Shown: positions 7,440-15,686, counted from the first letter of the stretch. The stretch: 24,216 nucleotides of DNA from Butyrivibrio sp. (GCA_017996845.1 JAGOGF010000027.1:1-24216); one strand, 5' to 3'. The notes: generated from the sequence alone by a model not told the origin. A program made the numbers and translations.

Positions 7440-8081
7440 ATGAAAAATAGGAAAACGGAAAATGAAAAGGAAACGGGTGTATCCGACACGGAACAAAATG
7501 CATTGCAGGATAAGACCTTATCCCAACGCCTGAGAAAGTTGTTCTTTTCAACGCTTTATTTAAGCGCCTTTACGTTTGGCGGCGGATATGTAATTGTAAC
7601 GCTTTTGAAAAAGAAATTTGTAGATGAACTCCACTGGATCAATGAAGAGGAGATGCTGGATCTGGTAGCGATTGCACAGTCCTCTCCCGGCGCAATTGCG
7701 GTAAATGGTGCAATTGTAGTCGGCTACAGGGTAGCGGGTATTCCGGGCATTATCTGCGCAACGATAGGGGCGATTGTACCGCCGTTTGTGATCATCACAC
7801 TTGTTTCCTTTTTTTATAATGCGTTTAAAAGTAATTTTGTGATTCAGGCACTTTTGTACGGAATGAAGGCAGGGGTCAGTGCAGTGATTGTGTCAGTGAC
7901 ATGGGATATGGGAGTTGGCATATTAAAGGAAAGGGATCTGGTATTGGTTCTTGTTATGATTGTCTCTTTTGTCGCCAATTATTTTCTGAATGTGGGTGTT
8001 GTATGGATTATTCTTGCAACGGCTGTATTTGGGATGATTCGCACAGTTTTGCATGATCACAGAAAGGGAGCAGTAAAATGA
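7440..8081 (+). CDS. chrA: CHR family transporter, subunit 1
   Basis: A 213-residue membrane protein of the chromate ion transporter (CHR) family, short single-domain type. After a charged N-terminal extension of about 35 residues, the signature FTFGGGYVIV (about 44-53) and the loop SSPGAIAVNGAIVVGYRVAG (81-100) are present, with hydrophobic segments to the C-terminus. Short CHR proteins normally occur as pairs and act together, in contrast to the fused two-domain ChrA. AAGGTGA lies just before the ATG. The stop overlaps the next gene by four bases. Chromate export is the family name-giving role, but in anaerobes the natural anion is often unknown; sulfate or another oxyanion is possible. Confidence 0.85.
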   Translation: MKNRKTENEKETGVSDTEQNALQDKTLSQRLRKLFFSTLYLSAFTFGGGYVIVTLLKKKFVDELHWINEEEMLDLVAIAQSSPGAIAVNGAIVVGYRVAGIPGIICATIGAIVPPFVIITLVSFFYNAFKSNFVIQALLYGMKAGVSAVIVSVTWDMGVGILKERDLVLVLVMIVSFVANYFLNVGVVWIILATAVFGMIRTVLHDHRKGAVK

Positions 8082-8650
8082 TATATTTAAATTTATTTTT
8101 TGCCTTTTTGCAGATTGGTGCATTCAGTTTTGGCGGAGGGTATGCCGCCATGCCGCTGATACAGGAACAGGTAATCGACAGGTATCACTGGATGAGTATG
8201 AGTGATTTCACAGATCTTGTAACAATCTCGCAGATGACACCCGGACCGATTGCAATAAATGCAGCGACTTTTGTCGGAGAGAAAGTCGGCGGAATGCCCG
8301 GTGCACTGGTAGCCACATTTGGATGTATTCTTCCGGCGTGCCTGTTTGTTTCGGTTTTGGCGTATATATATACAAAATACAGAAAAATGTCATTGATACA
8401 GGGAATTTTGACATCCCTGCGTCCGGCAGTGGTTTCCATGATTTTTGCGGCAGGCCTTCTGATTCTGGTACCGGCACTTTTTTCAAGTGGTATGATTTCT
8501 TTTGCAGCCCGAAATTTTCAGATACGTATTTTCCTGTATTTTATCGGGGCGTTGATTCTTTTGAGAAAGTGCAAACTGGATCCGGTACTGGTTATGCTGC
8601 TGACAGGAGTTGCGGAGCTGGTGACAAGGCTTGTGCTGCGCATGGCATAA
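8078..8650 (+). CDS. chrA: CHR family transporter, subunit 2
   Basis: This is the 190-residue partner of the preceding subunit. The same family marks appear at the very N-terminus: FSFGGGYAAMPLIQEQVI (about 17-34) and QMTPGPIAINAATFVGEKVG (52-71), followed by several hydrophobic segments. It starts inside the stop of subunit 1 (ATGA), so the subunits are made in a fixed ratio. It lacks the hydrophilic N-terminal extension of subunit 1. The two halves would pair in opposite orientation in the membrane, as known for split CHR proteins; that topology is inferred. Confidence 0.87.
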   Translation: MIYLNLFFAFLQIGAFSFGGGYAAMPLIQEQVIDRYHWMSMSDFTDLVTISQMTPGPIAINAATFVGEKVGGMPGALVATFGCILPACLFVSVLAYIYTKYRKMSLIQGILTSLRPAVVSMIFAAGLLILVPALFSSGMISFAARNFQIRIFLYFIGALILLRKCKLDPVLVMLLTGVAELVTRLVLRMA

Positions 8651-8667
8651 AAAATAGATTGCATGAG

Positions 8668-8688
8668 AAATATTGCACCGCAATATTT
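8668..8688 (+). terminator. Possible weak terminator after the CHR genes
   Basis: AAATATTGC (8668-8676) pairs perfectly with GCAATATTT (8680-8688) around ACC. A T7 run comes only later (8702 onward), so termination efficiency is doubtful. Confidence 0.3.
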
Positions 8689-8798
8689 GTTATTTGTAAT
8701 CTTTTTTTCGGATCGTTTAAGTACCTGCCAGAAGAATGAGTACTTCAAACATAATAGGATAAAAATCATTTCACGTGTGAAAATGTCCGAAAAAGTAT

Positions 8799-8829
8799 CT
8801 GACAATAGCAATTGATTACGTGTTATAAT
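8799..8829 (+). promoter_or_regulatory. Promoter of the hemerythrin-GGDEF gene
   Basis: A consensus TATAAT (8824-8829) is preceded by CTGACA (8799-8804), or TGACAA one base later with an 18-base spacer. Initiation is expected at about 8836, the first base of the structured leader. Confidence 0.5.
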
Positions 8830-8835
8830 AAACGT

Positions 8836-8920
8836 AGAATAACTCTTTTTAAATTGGTATTTAATTGTTTTTCATTTCAATTATGACATACCGGTGAGGA
8901 GTTATTCTATTTTTATATAG
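8836..8920 (+). ncRNA. Structured 5' leader or small RNA
   Basis: A long imperfect hairpin begins where transcription should start. The outer stem is a perfect 10-base repeat, AGAATAACTC (8836-8845) with GAGTTATTCT (8899-8908). The middle stem is ATTGGTAT (8853-8860) with ATACCGGT (8888-8895), eight pairs including two G-U. The apical stem is TAATTG (8862-8867) with CAATTA (8878-8883). ATTTTTATATAG follows the outer stem, which could act as a terminator. It does not match the c-di-GMP-I or -II riboswitch consensus as I know them. It could be an attenuator for the downstream gene, a small RNA of about 80 bases, or a stability hairpin. Confidence 0.45.
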
Positions 8921-8993
8921 AAGAAAAATTTAATGAAATCAAAATTTATGACATATTTCATATTTCTAAAAATGTTTTTGAAAGGAAAATTAA

Positions 8994-10118
8994 ATGGGAA
9001 AGTCATATTTTGAGTGGAATCAAGATTTTGAGACTGGAAATAAACTGATTGATGAACAACATTTTGGTCTTGTTGAATTAATCAATGAGTTAATTGGAAT
9101 TGATTTAAATACAGATAGCGGCGCACCAAAGAAAATAGATGAAATTAATCAGAAACTGAATGACTATGTTATACAACACTTTAATACCGAAGAGAATTTA
9201 ATGAAAAAATATTGTATTGATCAAAGACATGTTAAGGTTCATTTGCTGATGCATCAGGAATTTGTTGAAAAGGTCAATCAAAATCAGGCAAAAGGTGCAT
9301 TGTTTTCTGAAAATAATAATATGACAGATTTCATAGAATATCTAATACAATGGTTAGCTTACCATATGTTAAATACAGACAAAAGCCTGTTCAGACAAAT
9401 TGAATACATTGAAAAAAATAATATTTCTCCAAGGGAAGCATATGATATAGATGTGAAAAATATTGAATGTGCAACAGGGCCATTACTAAAAGCATTAAAA
9501 GCGTTATATTATCTTGTCTCAGAGAAAAACAAAGAACTTGAGGATAAGAATAGAGAGTTAGAGGACAGGGTTGAAAAACGAACAAAGGATTTATTGGCTG
9601 CAAATGAAAAGCTTGAAAAAATTTCGATCATTGATGAATTAACGAAACTGAACAACAGACGTTTCTTTATATCGGAATTAGAACTGCAGATGTATAACTG
9701 GCAACGTTATCATGAACCATTTTCACTGATATATTTGGATGCGGATAAATTCAAACTGGTGAATGATAATTATGGACATGATATAGGAGATTATGTTCTG
9801 AAATGGATATCAAAATTTATACAGAAAAATATTCGAAAAACAGATATAGCATGCAGATTGGGAGGAGATGAATTTGTTGTTATCTGTCAGCGGTGTGGAC
9901 GAAATGAAGCAATACACGTTGGGGAAAAAATATATATAAAATGCAAAAATGAGAGTAATGAAGAAATAATTAAATATTGGAAACCTTCTTTGAGTATTGG
10001 AATCGCATCTGTTGATGAATCAATCCATTCTGTTGAAGATATACTAAAAAAAGCAGATTCAGCGATGTATCAATCAAAAAAACTTGGCGGAAATCAATAT
10101 TCGATATTTGGCGAATAA
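8994..10118 (+). CDS. Hemerythrin-GGDEF diguanylate cyclase
   Basis: A 374-residue two-domain protein predicted to make cyclic di-GMP in response to oxygen or redox state. Residues 1-137 are a bacteriohemerythrin domain with all seven di-iron ligands in place: H23 (DEQH), H62 and E66 (HFNTEE), H83 and H87 (HLLMH), H124 and D129 (HMLNTD). A charged coiled coil (about 170-210) leads into a GGDEF domain starting at IIDELTKLNN. The active site is intact (RLGGDEFV, GGDEF at 290-294), and an RxxD inhibitory site (R281-D284) lies exactly five residues before it, so product feedback is likely. AAAGGA precedes the ATG. The gene is richer in A+T than its neighbours by eye, which may mark later acquisition. 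It has its own promoter and a structured leader. Confidence 0.93.
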   Translation: MGKSYFEWNQDFETGNKLIDEQHFGLVELINELIGIDLNTDSGAPKKIDEINQKLNDYVIQHFNTEENLMKKYCIDQRHVKVHLLMHQEFVEKVNQNQAKGALFSENNNMTDFIEYLIQWLAYHMLNTDKSLFRQIEYIEKNNISPREAYDIDVKNIECATGPLLKALKALYYLVSEKNKELEDKNRELEDRVEKRTKDLLAANEKLEKISIIDELTKLNNRRFFISELELQMYNWQRYHEPFSLIYLDADKFKLVNDNYGHDIGDYVLKWISKFIQKNIRKTDIACRLGGDEFVVICQRCGRNEAIHVGEKIYIKCKNESNEEIIKYWKPSLSIGIASVDESIHSVEDILKKADSAMYQSKKLGGNQYSIFGE

Positions 10119-10191
10119 ATATTTTTCATTAATAAATGCTGTAAAAACCGGAAATTTACTTTTTTCATAGGCAATAGAAGGAAAGCAGTTA

Positions 10192-10220
10192 TTGTTATCG
10201 TAAAAGTACTATGATATATT
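10192..10220 (+). promoter_or_regulatory. Promoter of the aldolase gene
   Basis: TTGTTA (10192-10197), 17 bases, TATATT (10215-10220). It is placed 44 bases before the aldolase ATG. Confidence 0.45.
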
Positions 10221-10263
10221 GGATGTGCTAACAAATTAATTCAAATAAATGGAGGATATCAGT

Positions 10264-11127
10264 ATGTTGGTAAATGCAGTAGAAATGTTACAGAAAGCAA
10301 AGGCAGGTCACTATGCTGTGGCACAGATCAATATTAATAATCTGGAATGGACCAAAGCAGTTCTCATGACCGCTCAGGAACTGAATAGTCCTGTCATCCT
10401 TGGCGTATCAGGCGGTGCTGGCAAATATATGACAGGTTATACAACCGTAACAGAAATGGTAAAAGCAATGGACAAAGCAATGGGAATTACCGTTCCGGTT
10501 GCACTTCATCTTGACCATGGAACATATGATGATGCAAAAAAGTGTGTTGAAGCTGGATTTACCAGCATCATGTTCGATGGAAGCCATTTCGGAATTGAAG
10601 AAAATATTGAAAAGACCAAGGAACTGGTTGCACTTGCACACAAGAACGGCATGTCCATTGAAGCTGAAGTAGGAAGCATAGGCGGCGAAGAAGACGGCGT
10701 TATCGGTATGGGTGAAGTTGCAGATGCTGATGAATGCAAGAAGATTGCTTCTCTGGGCATTGACTTCCTTGCAGCAGGCATTGGTAACATTCACGGTGTA
10801 TACCCTGCTAACTGGAAAGGCCTTGATTTCGATGCTTTGGATCGAATCCACAACTGCACAGACGGTATTCCGCTGGTACTGCACGGTGGTACAGGTATTC
10901 CGGCTGATATGATTAAAAAGGCAATCAGCCTTGGCGTTTGCAAAATAAATGTAAACACAGAGTGCCAGCTTGCTTTTGCAGCAGCAACACGTAAATATAT
11001 TGAAGAAGGCGGAGATCAGAAGGGTAAGGGCTTTGATCCTCGTAAGCTGCTTGCACCTGGTGTTGATGCAATTAGAGCTACCTGCAAAGAGAAATTCGAA
11101 TTGTTTGGTTCTGTAGGCAAAGCATAA
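10264..11127 (+). CDS. fba: Class II fructose-bisphosphate aldolase
   Basis: A 287-residue cytosolic zinc enzyme of glycolysis and gluconeogenesis that splits fructose 1,6-bisphosphate into dihydroxyacetone phosphate and glyceraldehyde 3-phosphate. Visible family features are LHLDHGTYDD (81-90, catalytic Asp84 and zinc ligand His85), GNIHGVY (His177, zinc), VLHGGTGIP (His207, zinc and phosphate-binding glycines) and KINVNTECQ (phosphate site). GGAGG eight bases before ATG 10264 sets the start; an in-frame codon at 10249 would precede the ribosome site. Length is normal. A dedicated promoter and a strong terminator make it a single-gene unit. Tagatose-bisphosphate or related aldolases share these motifs, but the length and sequence fit a housekeeping Fba. 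Confidence 0.93.
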   Translation: MLVNAVEMLQKAKAGHYAVAQININNLEWTKAVLMTAQELNSPVILGVSGGAGKYMTGYTTVTEMVKAMDKAMGITVPVALHLDHGTYDDAKKCVEAGFTSIMFDGSHFGIEENIEKTKELVALAHKNGMSIEAEVGSIGGEEDGVIGMGEVADADECKKIASLGIDFLAAGIGNIHGVYPANWKGLDFDALDRIHNCTDGIPLVLHGGTGIPADMIKKAISLGVCKINVNTECQLAFAAATRKYIEEGGDQKGKGFDPRKLLAPGVDAIRATCKEKFELFGSVGKA

Positions 11128-11155
11128 TTAAAAAAATATCTTTTGTCTTTGATCA

Positions 11156-11194
11156 AAATATCCGGACTGTCAATCGACAGCCTGGATATTTTTT
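11156..11194 (+). terminator. Intrinsic terminator of fba
   Basis: A stem of about 16 pairs (11156-11171 with 11176-11191, one A-C mismatch and one wobble) around AATC, running into a T run (11189-11194). The following 170 bases up to the ABC genes show no distinct promoter. Confidence 0.85.
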
Positions 11195-11371
11195 GCGCAT
11201 ATGCGGCAGTAATGTATGGATTTTGTCGTTTTCCTGATTTTGTATGGTGAATCAAGATAAAACAGTTGATTGGAATAATGCAAAAAAAGATGTCAGGGTG
11301 TATGCTTGAAATAGGATATTGCTGCAGTTCCTGAAAAAGATTGAAACGCTCCGAAAAGGGAGGAATTAGTG

Positions 11372-12268
11372 ATGATGACACAAGAATGCAAGGAAGCAGT
11401 CCCGGCGATTGAGACCAGAAAGCTGACCAAATACTATGGTAAGAGCAGAGGCATCATTGATGTGGATCTGCGCGTTGAGCAGGGCGAGATTTTCGGATTC
11501 ATCGGTCCCAATGGGGCAGGGAAATCCACCACGATCAGGACACTTCTGACGCTTATTCATAAGACCAGCGGAGAGGCGAGGATCTTTGGACTTGACTGTG
11601 AGCAGGAGCGGGAGAAGATTCTGTCCCAGGTGGGGTATCTTCCGGGTGAAGTTTTCTATTATGATCATATGCGTGCAGGGGATCTGCTGCGTTATTCGGC
11701 AAGTTTCTATCAGGGAGACTTCTCACAGCGGATTCATGCGCTTTCCGAGGTAATGGAACTGGATCTGAACCAGAAGATCGAGGACATGAGCCTTGGCAAT
11801 AAAAAGAAAGTCGGCATTGTGCAGGGACTTCTTCATCGTCCGAAACTCATCATACTCGATGAACCTACGAGCGGGCTGGATCCTCTGATTCAGAAAAAGT
11901 TTTTCGATCTTATTCGGAGAGAAAATGAAAATGGTGCAACGGTTCTGTTTTCATCACATATTCTCACAGAGGTGCAGAAGATATGTGACCGTGCAGCCAT
12001 CATCCGGGAAGGCAGGATCGTTACAGTTGAGAATATTGCGCAGCTTCGGGCAAACGCTTACAAGAAGGTGGAGTTTACCACGCAGGAAGAACTTGGAGAG
12101 ATAAGTCTCCCGGGCATGGCACAGGTGGAAAAAGAAAAAAGTCATATTTCCTTCTTATATAAGGGGAATCTCAATGAACTGCTGTCAGTGATCGGACAGC
12201 ACAAAATCGAGAACGTTAATATTTCTGAGCCGAGTCTGGAAGAAATATTCCTGCATTACTATGAATAA
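11372..12268 (+). CDS. ABC transporter ATP-binding protein
   Basis: A 298-residue ATPase subunit of an ABC-2 type exporter, on the cytoplasmic face of the membrane. Walker A is GPNGAGKST (about 45-53), the signature is MSLGNKKKVGIVQ (139-151), and Walker B with D-loop is LIILDEPTSGLD (159-170), followed by the switch histidine in SSHI. The last 80 residues form the C-terminal extension common in antibiotic- and lipid-export ATPases of the CcmA type. Three consecutive possible starts exist (GTG 11369, ATG 11372, ATG 11375) behind GGGAGGA (11358-11364); 11372 has the best spacing. The next gene's ribosome site overlaps its stop, so the three genes are an operon. The substrate is unknown; drug or peptide self-protection is possible. 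Confidence 0.92.
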   Translation: MMTQECKEAVPAIETRKLTKYYGKSRGIIDVDLRVEQGEIFGFIGPNGAGKSTTIRTLLTLIHKTSGEARIFGLDCEQEREKILSQVGYLPGEVFYYDHMRAGDLLRYSASFYQGDFSQRIHALSEVMELDLNQKIEDMSLGNKKKVGIVQGLLHRPKLIILDEPTSGLDPLIQKKFFDLIRRENENGATVLFSSHILTEVQKICDRAAIIREGRIVTVENIAQLRANAYKKVEFTTQEELGEISLPGMAQVEKEKSHISFLYKGNLNELLSVIGQHKIENVNISEPSLEEIFLHYYE

Positions 12269-12280
12269 GGAGGCGCTTTT

Positions 12281-13084
12281 ATGAATATGATTGTCTTTGA
12301 AATAAGGCGACGCCTGGTACCCGTTCTCATCTGGGGCGCGGCGATCTGCCTGACGCTTTGGGGATTTGTTGCAGGTGCGTATCCCTATTATGGTAGGAGC
12401 ACAGCCGCAATCAGGAAGGTGATGGAAGGCTTTCCCAAAGGGTTTGATGCTTTCTTTGGGGTAGATATCCAGATTCTTTTTTCATTTGGCGGATTCTATA
12501 GTTTTGTTTTTACCTACATCAGTCTTTTGACGGCGATTCTGATGCTGTACCTTGGCATTTCACTTTTTTCAGAGGAAAAGAGAGCTGGCTGTACCGATTT
12601 TCTTATGACGAAGCCGCTGTCCAGGGAAAGAGCTTTCGCAAACAAGACTGCAGCGGGACTGCTGATGCTTTTACTCGTAAGTGTTCTGTACGGCACAGTG
12701 AATCTGGCCTTGTATGTGAAGTTTTCCAATGAGAGCGGGGTAACGGTGCGTCATCTTCTCCTCGGCTCGCTGTCTATGGGGATGACGGGACTTGTTTTTT
12801 ATGGGATCGGGATATTGTATGCGACGGTGGTCAATCGGGTTCGCAACGTGGGAGGAACGGCAACGCTTCTTGGTTTTGCATTTTTTATTCTGAGTGCGGT
12901 TATTGGTCTTTTGGACAAGAAGGTTCTGAATTATTTTGCGCTGCTGCGTTACTTTGAGCCTTATACGGTATTCAGGAGCGGTACTTATCAGGCGGATCGG
13001 ATCGCAGCAGGAACGGTAGTATTGATCATCTGCCTTGTCATATCCTGCAAGATATATGTGAGCAGGGATGTGAGAACAATATGA
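12281..13084 (+). CDS. ABC-2 type permease, first subunit
   Basis: A 267-residue integral membrane protein, partner of the ATPase just upstream. Hydrophobic segments near the N-terminus (VLIWGAAICLTLWGFVAG), at about 70-95 and in three or more blocks to the C-terminus indicate around six membrane spans. The cytoplasmic loop EEKRAGCTDFLMTKPLSRER (about 98-117) is the typical ABC-2 coupling segment. AAGGAGG (12267-12273) overlaps the stop of the ATPase gene. It is similar in size and layout to the next gene, so the exporter is probably a heterodimer of the two permeases. Confidence 0.85.
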   Translation: MNMIVFEIRRRLVPVLIWGAAICLTLWGFVAGAYPYYGRSTAAIRKVMEGFPKGFDAFFGVDIQILFSFGGFYSFVFTYISLLTAILMLYLGISLFSEEKRAGCTDFLMTKPLSRERAFANKTAAGLLMLLLVSVLYGTVNLALYVKFSNESGVTVRHLLLGSLSMGMTGLVFYGIGILYATVVNRVRNVGGTATLLGFAFFILSAVIGLLDKKVLNYFALLRYFEPYTVFRSGTYQADRIAAGTVVLIICLVISCKIYVSRDVRTI

Positions 13085-13097
13085 AGAAAGGAGCGCT

Positions 13098-13889
13098 ATG
13101 CATATAATGTTAAGAGAGCTGAAGGCAGGCTGGAAAGCTTTCCTTTTCTGGGTAATTGGACTCTTCTTTGTGATTTTTGCAGGCACTGCCAAATTTGAAG
13201 GAATTAAGGAAGGCGGGGAAGCCGTTAAAGTTATGATGGAATCATTTCCGCGAATCGTAAAGGCGATGTTCGGGATGGTGGGACTTAGTCCAATTTCTTT
13301 GGAAGGCTATTATGGAATACTCATGTATTATGTTCTCATCTGCGCAGCCGTTTACGGGATGAATCTGGGAAGCGGAGTAATCGGGCGGGAAGTGGGAGAT
13401 CACACGGCAGAGTTCCTTTTCAGCAAACCGATGAGACGGGGCAGGATCCTGCGGGATAAACTTCTGACCGATGGGATGTACCTTGTTCTATTCTGTTTAC
13501 TGAATGCCGGATTTTCCATAGCAGCATTAATGACGATGGGGAAAAAAGAAAGTATTTATGCAGAAATCCTTGCATATACGATTGCTGCGTTTCTTGTCGG
13601 GCTGTGGTTCTTTACACTTAATGTGATGCTATCAGTGATTGTAAGGACACCGATGGGTGGTTCGACAGCCGGGATGATTGTGCTGCTGATTGCATTTATC
13701 GGTTCGGTTTTGTATGATATGTTTCAAAAAGCCGCAGTAATGCGCGTTTTCACCCCGTTTCGCTGGTTCCTTCCGCAGCAGCTGGTAGAGGGCAGGGTGG
13801 ATATCGGTATCGCACTTACTGTGGCGGCAATGTGTGCAGGTTTTCTTGTGATTGCAACAAAAGAGCTGGGAAGGAAGGATATTCTTTGA
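13098..13889 (+). CDS. ABC-2 type permease, second subunit
   Basis: A 263-residue membrane protein paralogous in layout to the preceding permease. It has an N-terminal span (AFLFWVIGLFFVIFAG), a coupling loop containing EVGDHTAEFLFSKPMRRGR (the same cytosolic position as in the first permease), and four further hydrophobic blocks. AAAGGAG precedes ATG 13098, and only 13 bases separate it from the upstream gene. Like its partner it shares the pattern of a short extracytosolic stretch with VMMESFPR (first permease: VMEGFPKG), which points to an old duplication. No terminator is visible directly after it. Confidence 0.85.
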   Translation: MHIMLRELKAGWKAFLFWVIGLFFVIFAGTAKFEGIKEGGEAVKVMMESFPRIVKAMFGMVGLSPISLEGYYGILMYYVLICAAVYGMNLGSGVIGREVGDHTAEFLFSKPMRRGRILRDKLLTDGMYLVLFCLLNAGFSIAALMTMGKKESIYAEILAYTIAAFLVGLWFFTLNVMLSVIVRTPMGGSTAGMIVLLIAFIGSVLYDMFQKAAVMRVFTPFRWFLPQQLVEGRVDIGIALTVAAMCAGFLVIATKELGRKDIL

Positions 13890-13973
13890 TTTGTTCAGTA
13901 GAAGGCAAATTTTATCGATTCCAATTTGTATAGAGAGCAGACACTATTTATCAGTTACGAAAGGTTAGTAAAT

Positions 13974-14495
13974 ATGCATATTTATTTTGAAACATCCAGT
14001 CTGCTCATACGCCAGTATACGATGCAGGATACACAGGAACTTTATGAGATCATGTCAAATCCCCGGGTACATGCGTTTACAAAGGATAAAGAGCATCCCT
14101 GGGACAAAGAAAAGACGGAAGAATACATTCGCTTTTTTGTGGATAAAAATTTTGTTACGCTAGACTGCTTTCACGGTGCTGTAATAGAGAAAGCAAGCGG
14201 CAGGATAATTGGCTTAACGGGACTCAATCCATACCAGGAAAAAGAACCTGAAATAGAATGGAAACTCGGGACTGCATTTTGGAACAAAGGGTATGCAACT
14301 GAGATTGGGAAAAAATTGATTGCAGAGGCATTCGAGACAACCGATATCTTCGGTATATATGGAATGGCACAACAGGAAAATGCAGCATCCCGAAAAGTGC
14401 TTCAGAAAATAGGAATGGAATATCTGGGCATAAATGAATTCAGAAATCATAAAGATGCATTTTATTACATTACAAAAAATCAAAATAATTTGTGA
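13974..14495 (+). CDS. GNAT acetyltransferase, RimJ/RimL type
   Basis: A 173-residue GNAT protein of the RimJ/RimL/SpeG-like branch. It begins with SSLLIRQYTMQDTQELYEIM, shows GLTGLNPYQEKEPEIEWKLG in the middle strands, the acetyl-CoA loop WNKGYATEIGKKL (about 101-113), and ends with AASRKVLQKIGM, all typical of this branch. A longer frame from TTG 13926 lacks a ribosome site; AAAGG (13960-13964) nine bases before ATG 13974 decides the start. Members acetylate protein N-termini or small molecules. It lies 84 bases after the exporter operon and may or may not share its message. Confidence 0.82.
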   Translation: MHIYFETSSLLIRQYTMQDTQELYEIMSNPRVHAFTKDKEHPWDKEKTEEYIRFFVDKNFVTLDCFHGAVIEKASGRIIGLTGLNPYQEKEPEIEWKLGTAFWNKGYATEIGKKLIAEAFETTDIFGIYGMAQQENAASRKVLQKIGMEYLGINEFRNHKDAFYYITKNQNNL

Positions 14496-14503
14496 TATAA
14501 AAA

Positions 14504-14528
14504 AGGTGCGGAAAAAATATCCACACCT
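14504..14528 (+). terminator. Possible weak terminator hairpin
   Basis: AGGTG-c-GGA (14504-14512) pairs with TCC-a-CACCT (14520-14528), with one mismatch. There is no T run, so it may only be an mRNA 3'-end structure. Confidence 0.25.
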
Positions 14529-14633
14529 GATTCAATATCTTATCAAATTCTGAATTATAAGTCTACTCTTTTCTGATATATCCTGCTATCCTTTGTTTGT
14601 TGATCAACAAAAAATACCGAAAGGATGAAACAT

Positions 14634-15395
14634 ATGATAGCAAAACAAAAAGACTGGTACAAGGATGGCTGGACGCTGGATATCAAAGAACAATCATGGA
14701 CAGAGAATACAGAAGAGCAGGTGGATTTTATCATCAAAAATCTGGAATTAAAGGGAGATGAAAGAATATTGGATCTGGCATGCGGGTATGGGAGACACAG
14801 CCTTTCATTTGCCCGGAGAGGCTATGAAGTGGTTGGCGTAGATATCACAAAGGCATATGTGGAAGATGCAAGGGCAGAGGCAGGAAAGGCCGGATTACAG
14901 GCACAGTTTATCTGCTCAGATATCAGACAGACGCATTTTGAAAATGAATTTGATGTAGTGCTTAATCTTGCAGACGGCGCGATCGGATATCTGGAGAATG
15001 ATGCTGAGAATCTCAGGATTTTTGATATCATAGCAGCTGCATTAAAAAAAGGTGGGAAGAGCTTTATTGACATTCAAAGTGGTGATTACGCAGATGCGCA
15101 TTTCCCACAGAAACTGTGGGATGCAGGAAGTGAAACATTAACGTTATCCAATTTTGAATGGGATAGGAAGACCCGGATCATGCTGTACGGACAGGTCGAT
15201 TTCCCATACGGAGAAATTCTGCAGAAACCGGATATGCAATATGGGAATCCGACCAGACTTTATACCTGTGATGAGATAAAAAAGATGATGCAGGAAAGAG
15301 GAATGGAAGTTGTTGCAGCGTATCAGGACTATGAGGGAAGAGAAGCAGGGACAGATGGTATTCAGCTTATGGTCAGCAGTATCCGAAAAAAATAA
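14634..15395 (+). CDS. Class I SAM-dependent methyltransferase
   Basis: A 253-residue cytosolic methyltransferase with a Rossmann-like fold. Motif I ERILDLACGYGRHSLSFA (about 43-60) binds S-adenosylmethionine, with the acidic end of strand 2 in VVGVDIT (66-72) and motif IV DVVLNLADGAIGYL around 104-117. The C-terminal part (FEWDRKTRIMLYG and the YTCDEIKKMMQERGMEV strand-helix) is usual for methyltransferase type 11/25 proteins. ATG 14625 is adjacent to AAGG, so ATG 14634 with AAAGGA eight bases before it is the better start. The substrate is not readable. The neighbouring acetyltransferases and ABC exporter suggest a small-molecule setting, but no pathway can be assigned. Confidence 0.88.
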   Translation: MIAKQKDWYKDGWTLDIKEQSWTENTEEQVDFIIKNLELKGDERILDLACGYGRHSLSFARRGYEVVGVDITKAYVEDARAEAGKAGLQAQFICSDIRQTHFENEFDVVLNLADGAIGYLENDAENLRIFDIIAAALKKGGKSFIDIQSGDYADAHFPQKLWDAGSETLTLSNFEWDRKTRIMLYGQVDFPYGEILQKPDMQYGNPTRLYTCDEIKKMMQERGMEVVAAYQDYEGREAGTDGIQLMVSSIRKK

Positions 15396-15453
15396 TAGAA
15401 TAAATGTCAGTGAATTTTTTATAGTCATACGGACAAATCATTTATAGGTGTAT

Positions 15454-15502
15454 CTATCATTTTTACTGTATATTTTGTAAATATGCAATAAAAATGTGAT
15501 AG
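15454..15502. other. Intergenic hairpin after the methyltransferase gene
   Basis: CTATCA (15454-15459) and TGATAG (15497-15502) pair perfectly, extended weakly by T-rich and A-rich flanks. It has no T run on the plus strand. The 291-base gap 15396-15686 otherwise holds only the promoter at 15615-15643. Confidence 0.25.
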
Positions 15503-15614
15503 AGTAAAAATGCCATGATGGATATATGACTATGAAGTTGCGCATAACAGAAGATATATTTTCTATACACTAAATGCATATTTATGAAAAAGCACCTGAA
15601 ACATGTCTGATAAG

Positions 15615-15643
15615 TTGCTAATTTTGTGAAAATGTAATAAAAT
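15615..15643 (+). promoter_or_regulatory. Promoter of the coiled-coil protein gene
   Basis: TTGCTA (15615-15620), a 17-base spacer, TAAAAT (15638-15643), 43 bases before the start codon. Confidence 0.45.
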
Positions 15644-15686
15644 ATATATTGAAGTGATTGTCGGTTTCTAAAGAAGGAGAGACAAT

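Noticed and set aside
8323..8739. Open frame overlapping the second CHR subunit
   Set aside because: It lies in another frame of a convincing transporter gene and has no family features.
8836..8920. c-di-GMP (GEMM) riboswitch upstream of the GGDEF gene
   Set aside because: The conserved GEMM-I and GEMM-II sequence elements are not present; kept only as an unassigned structured leader.
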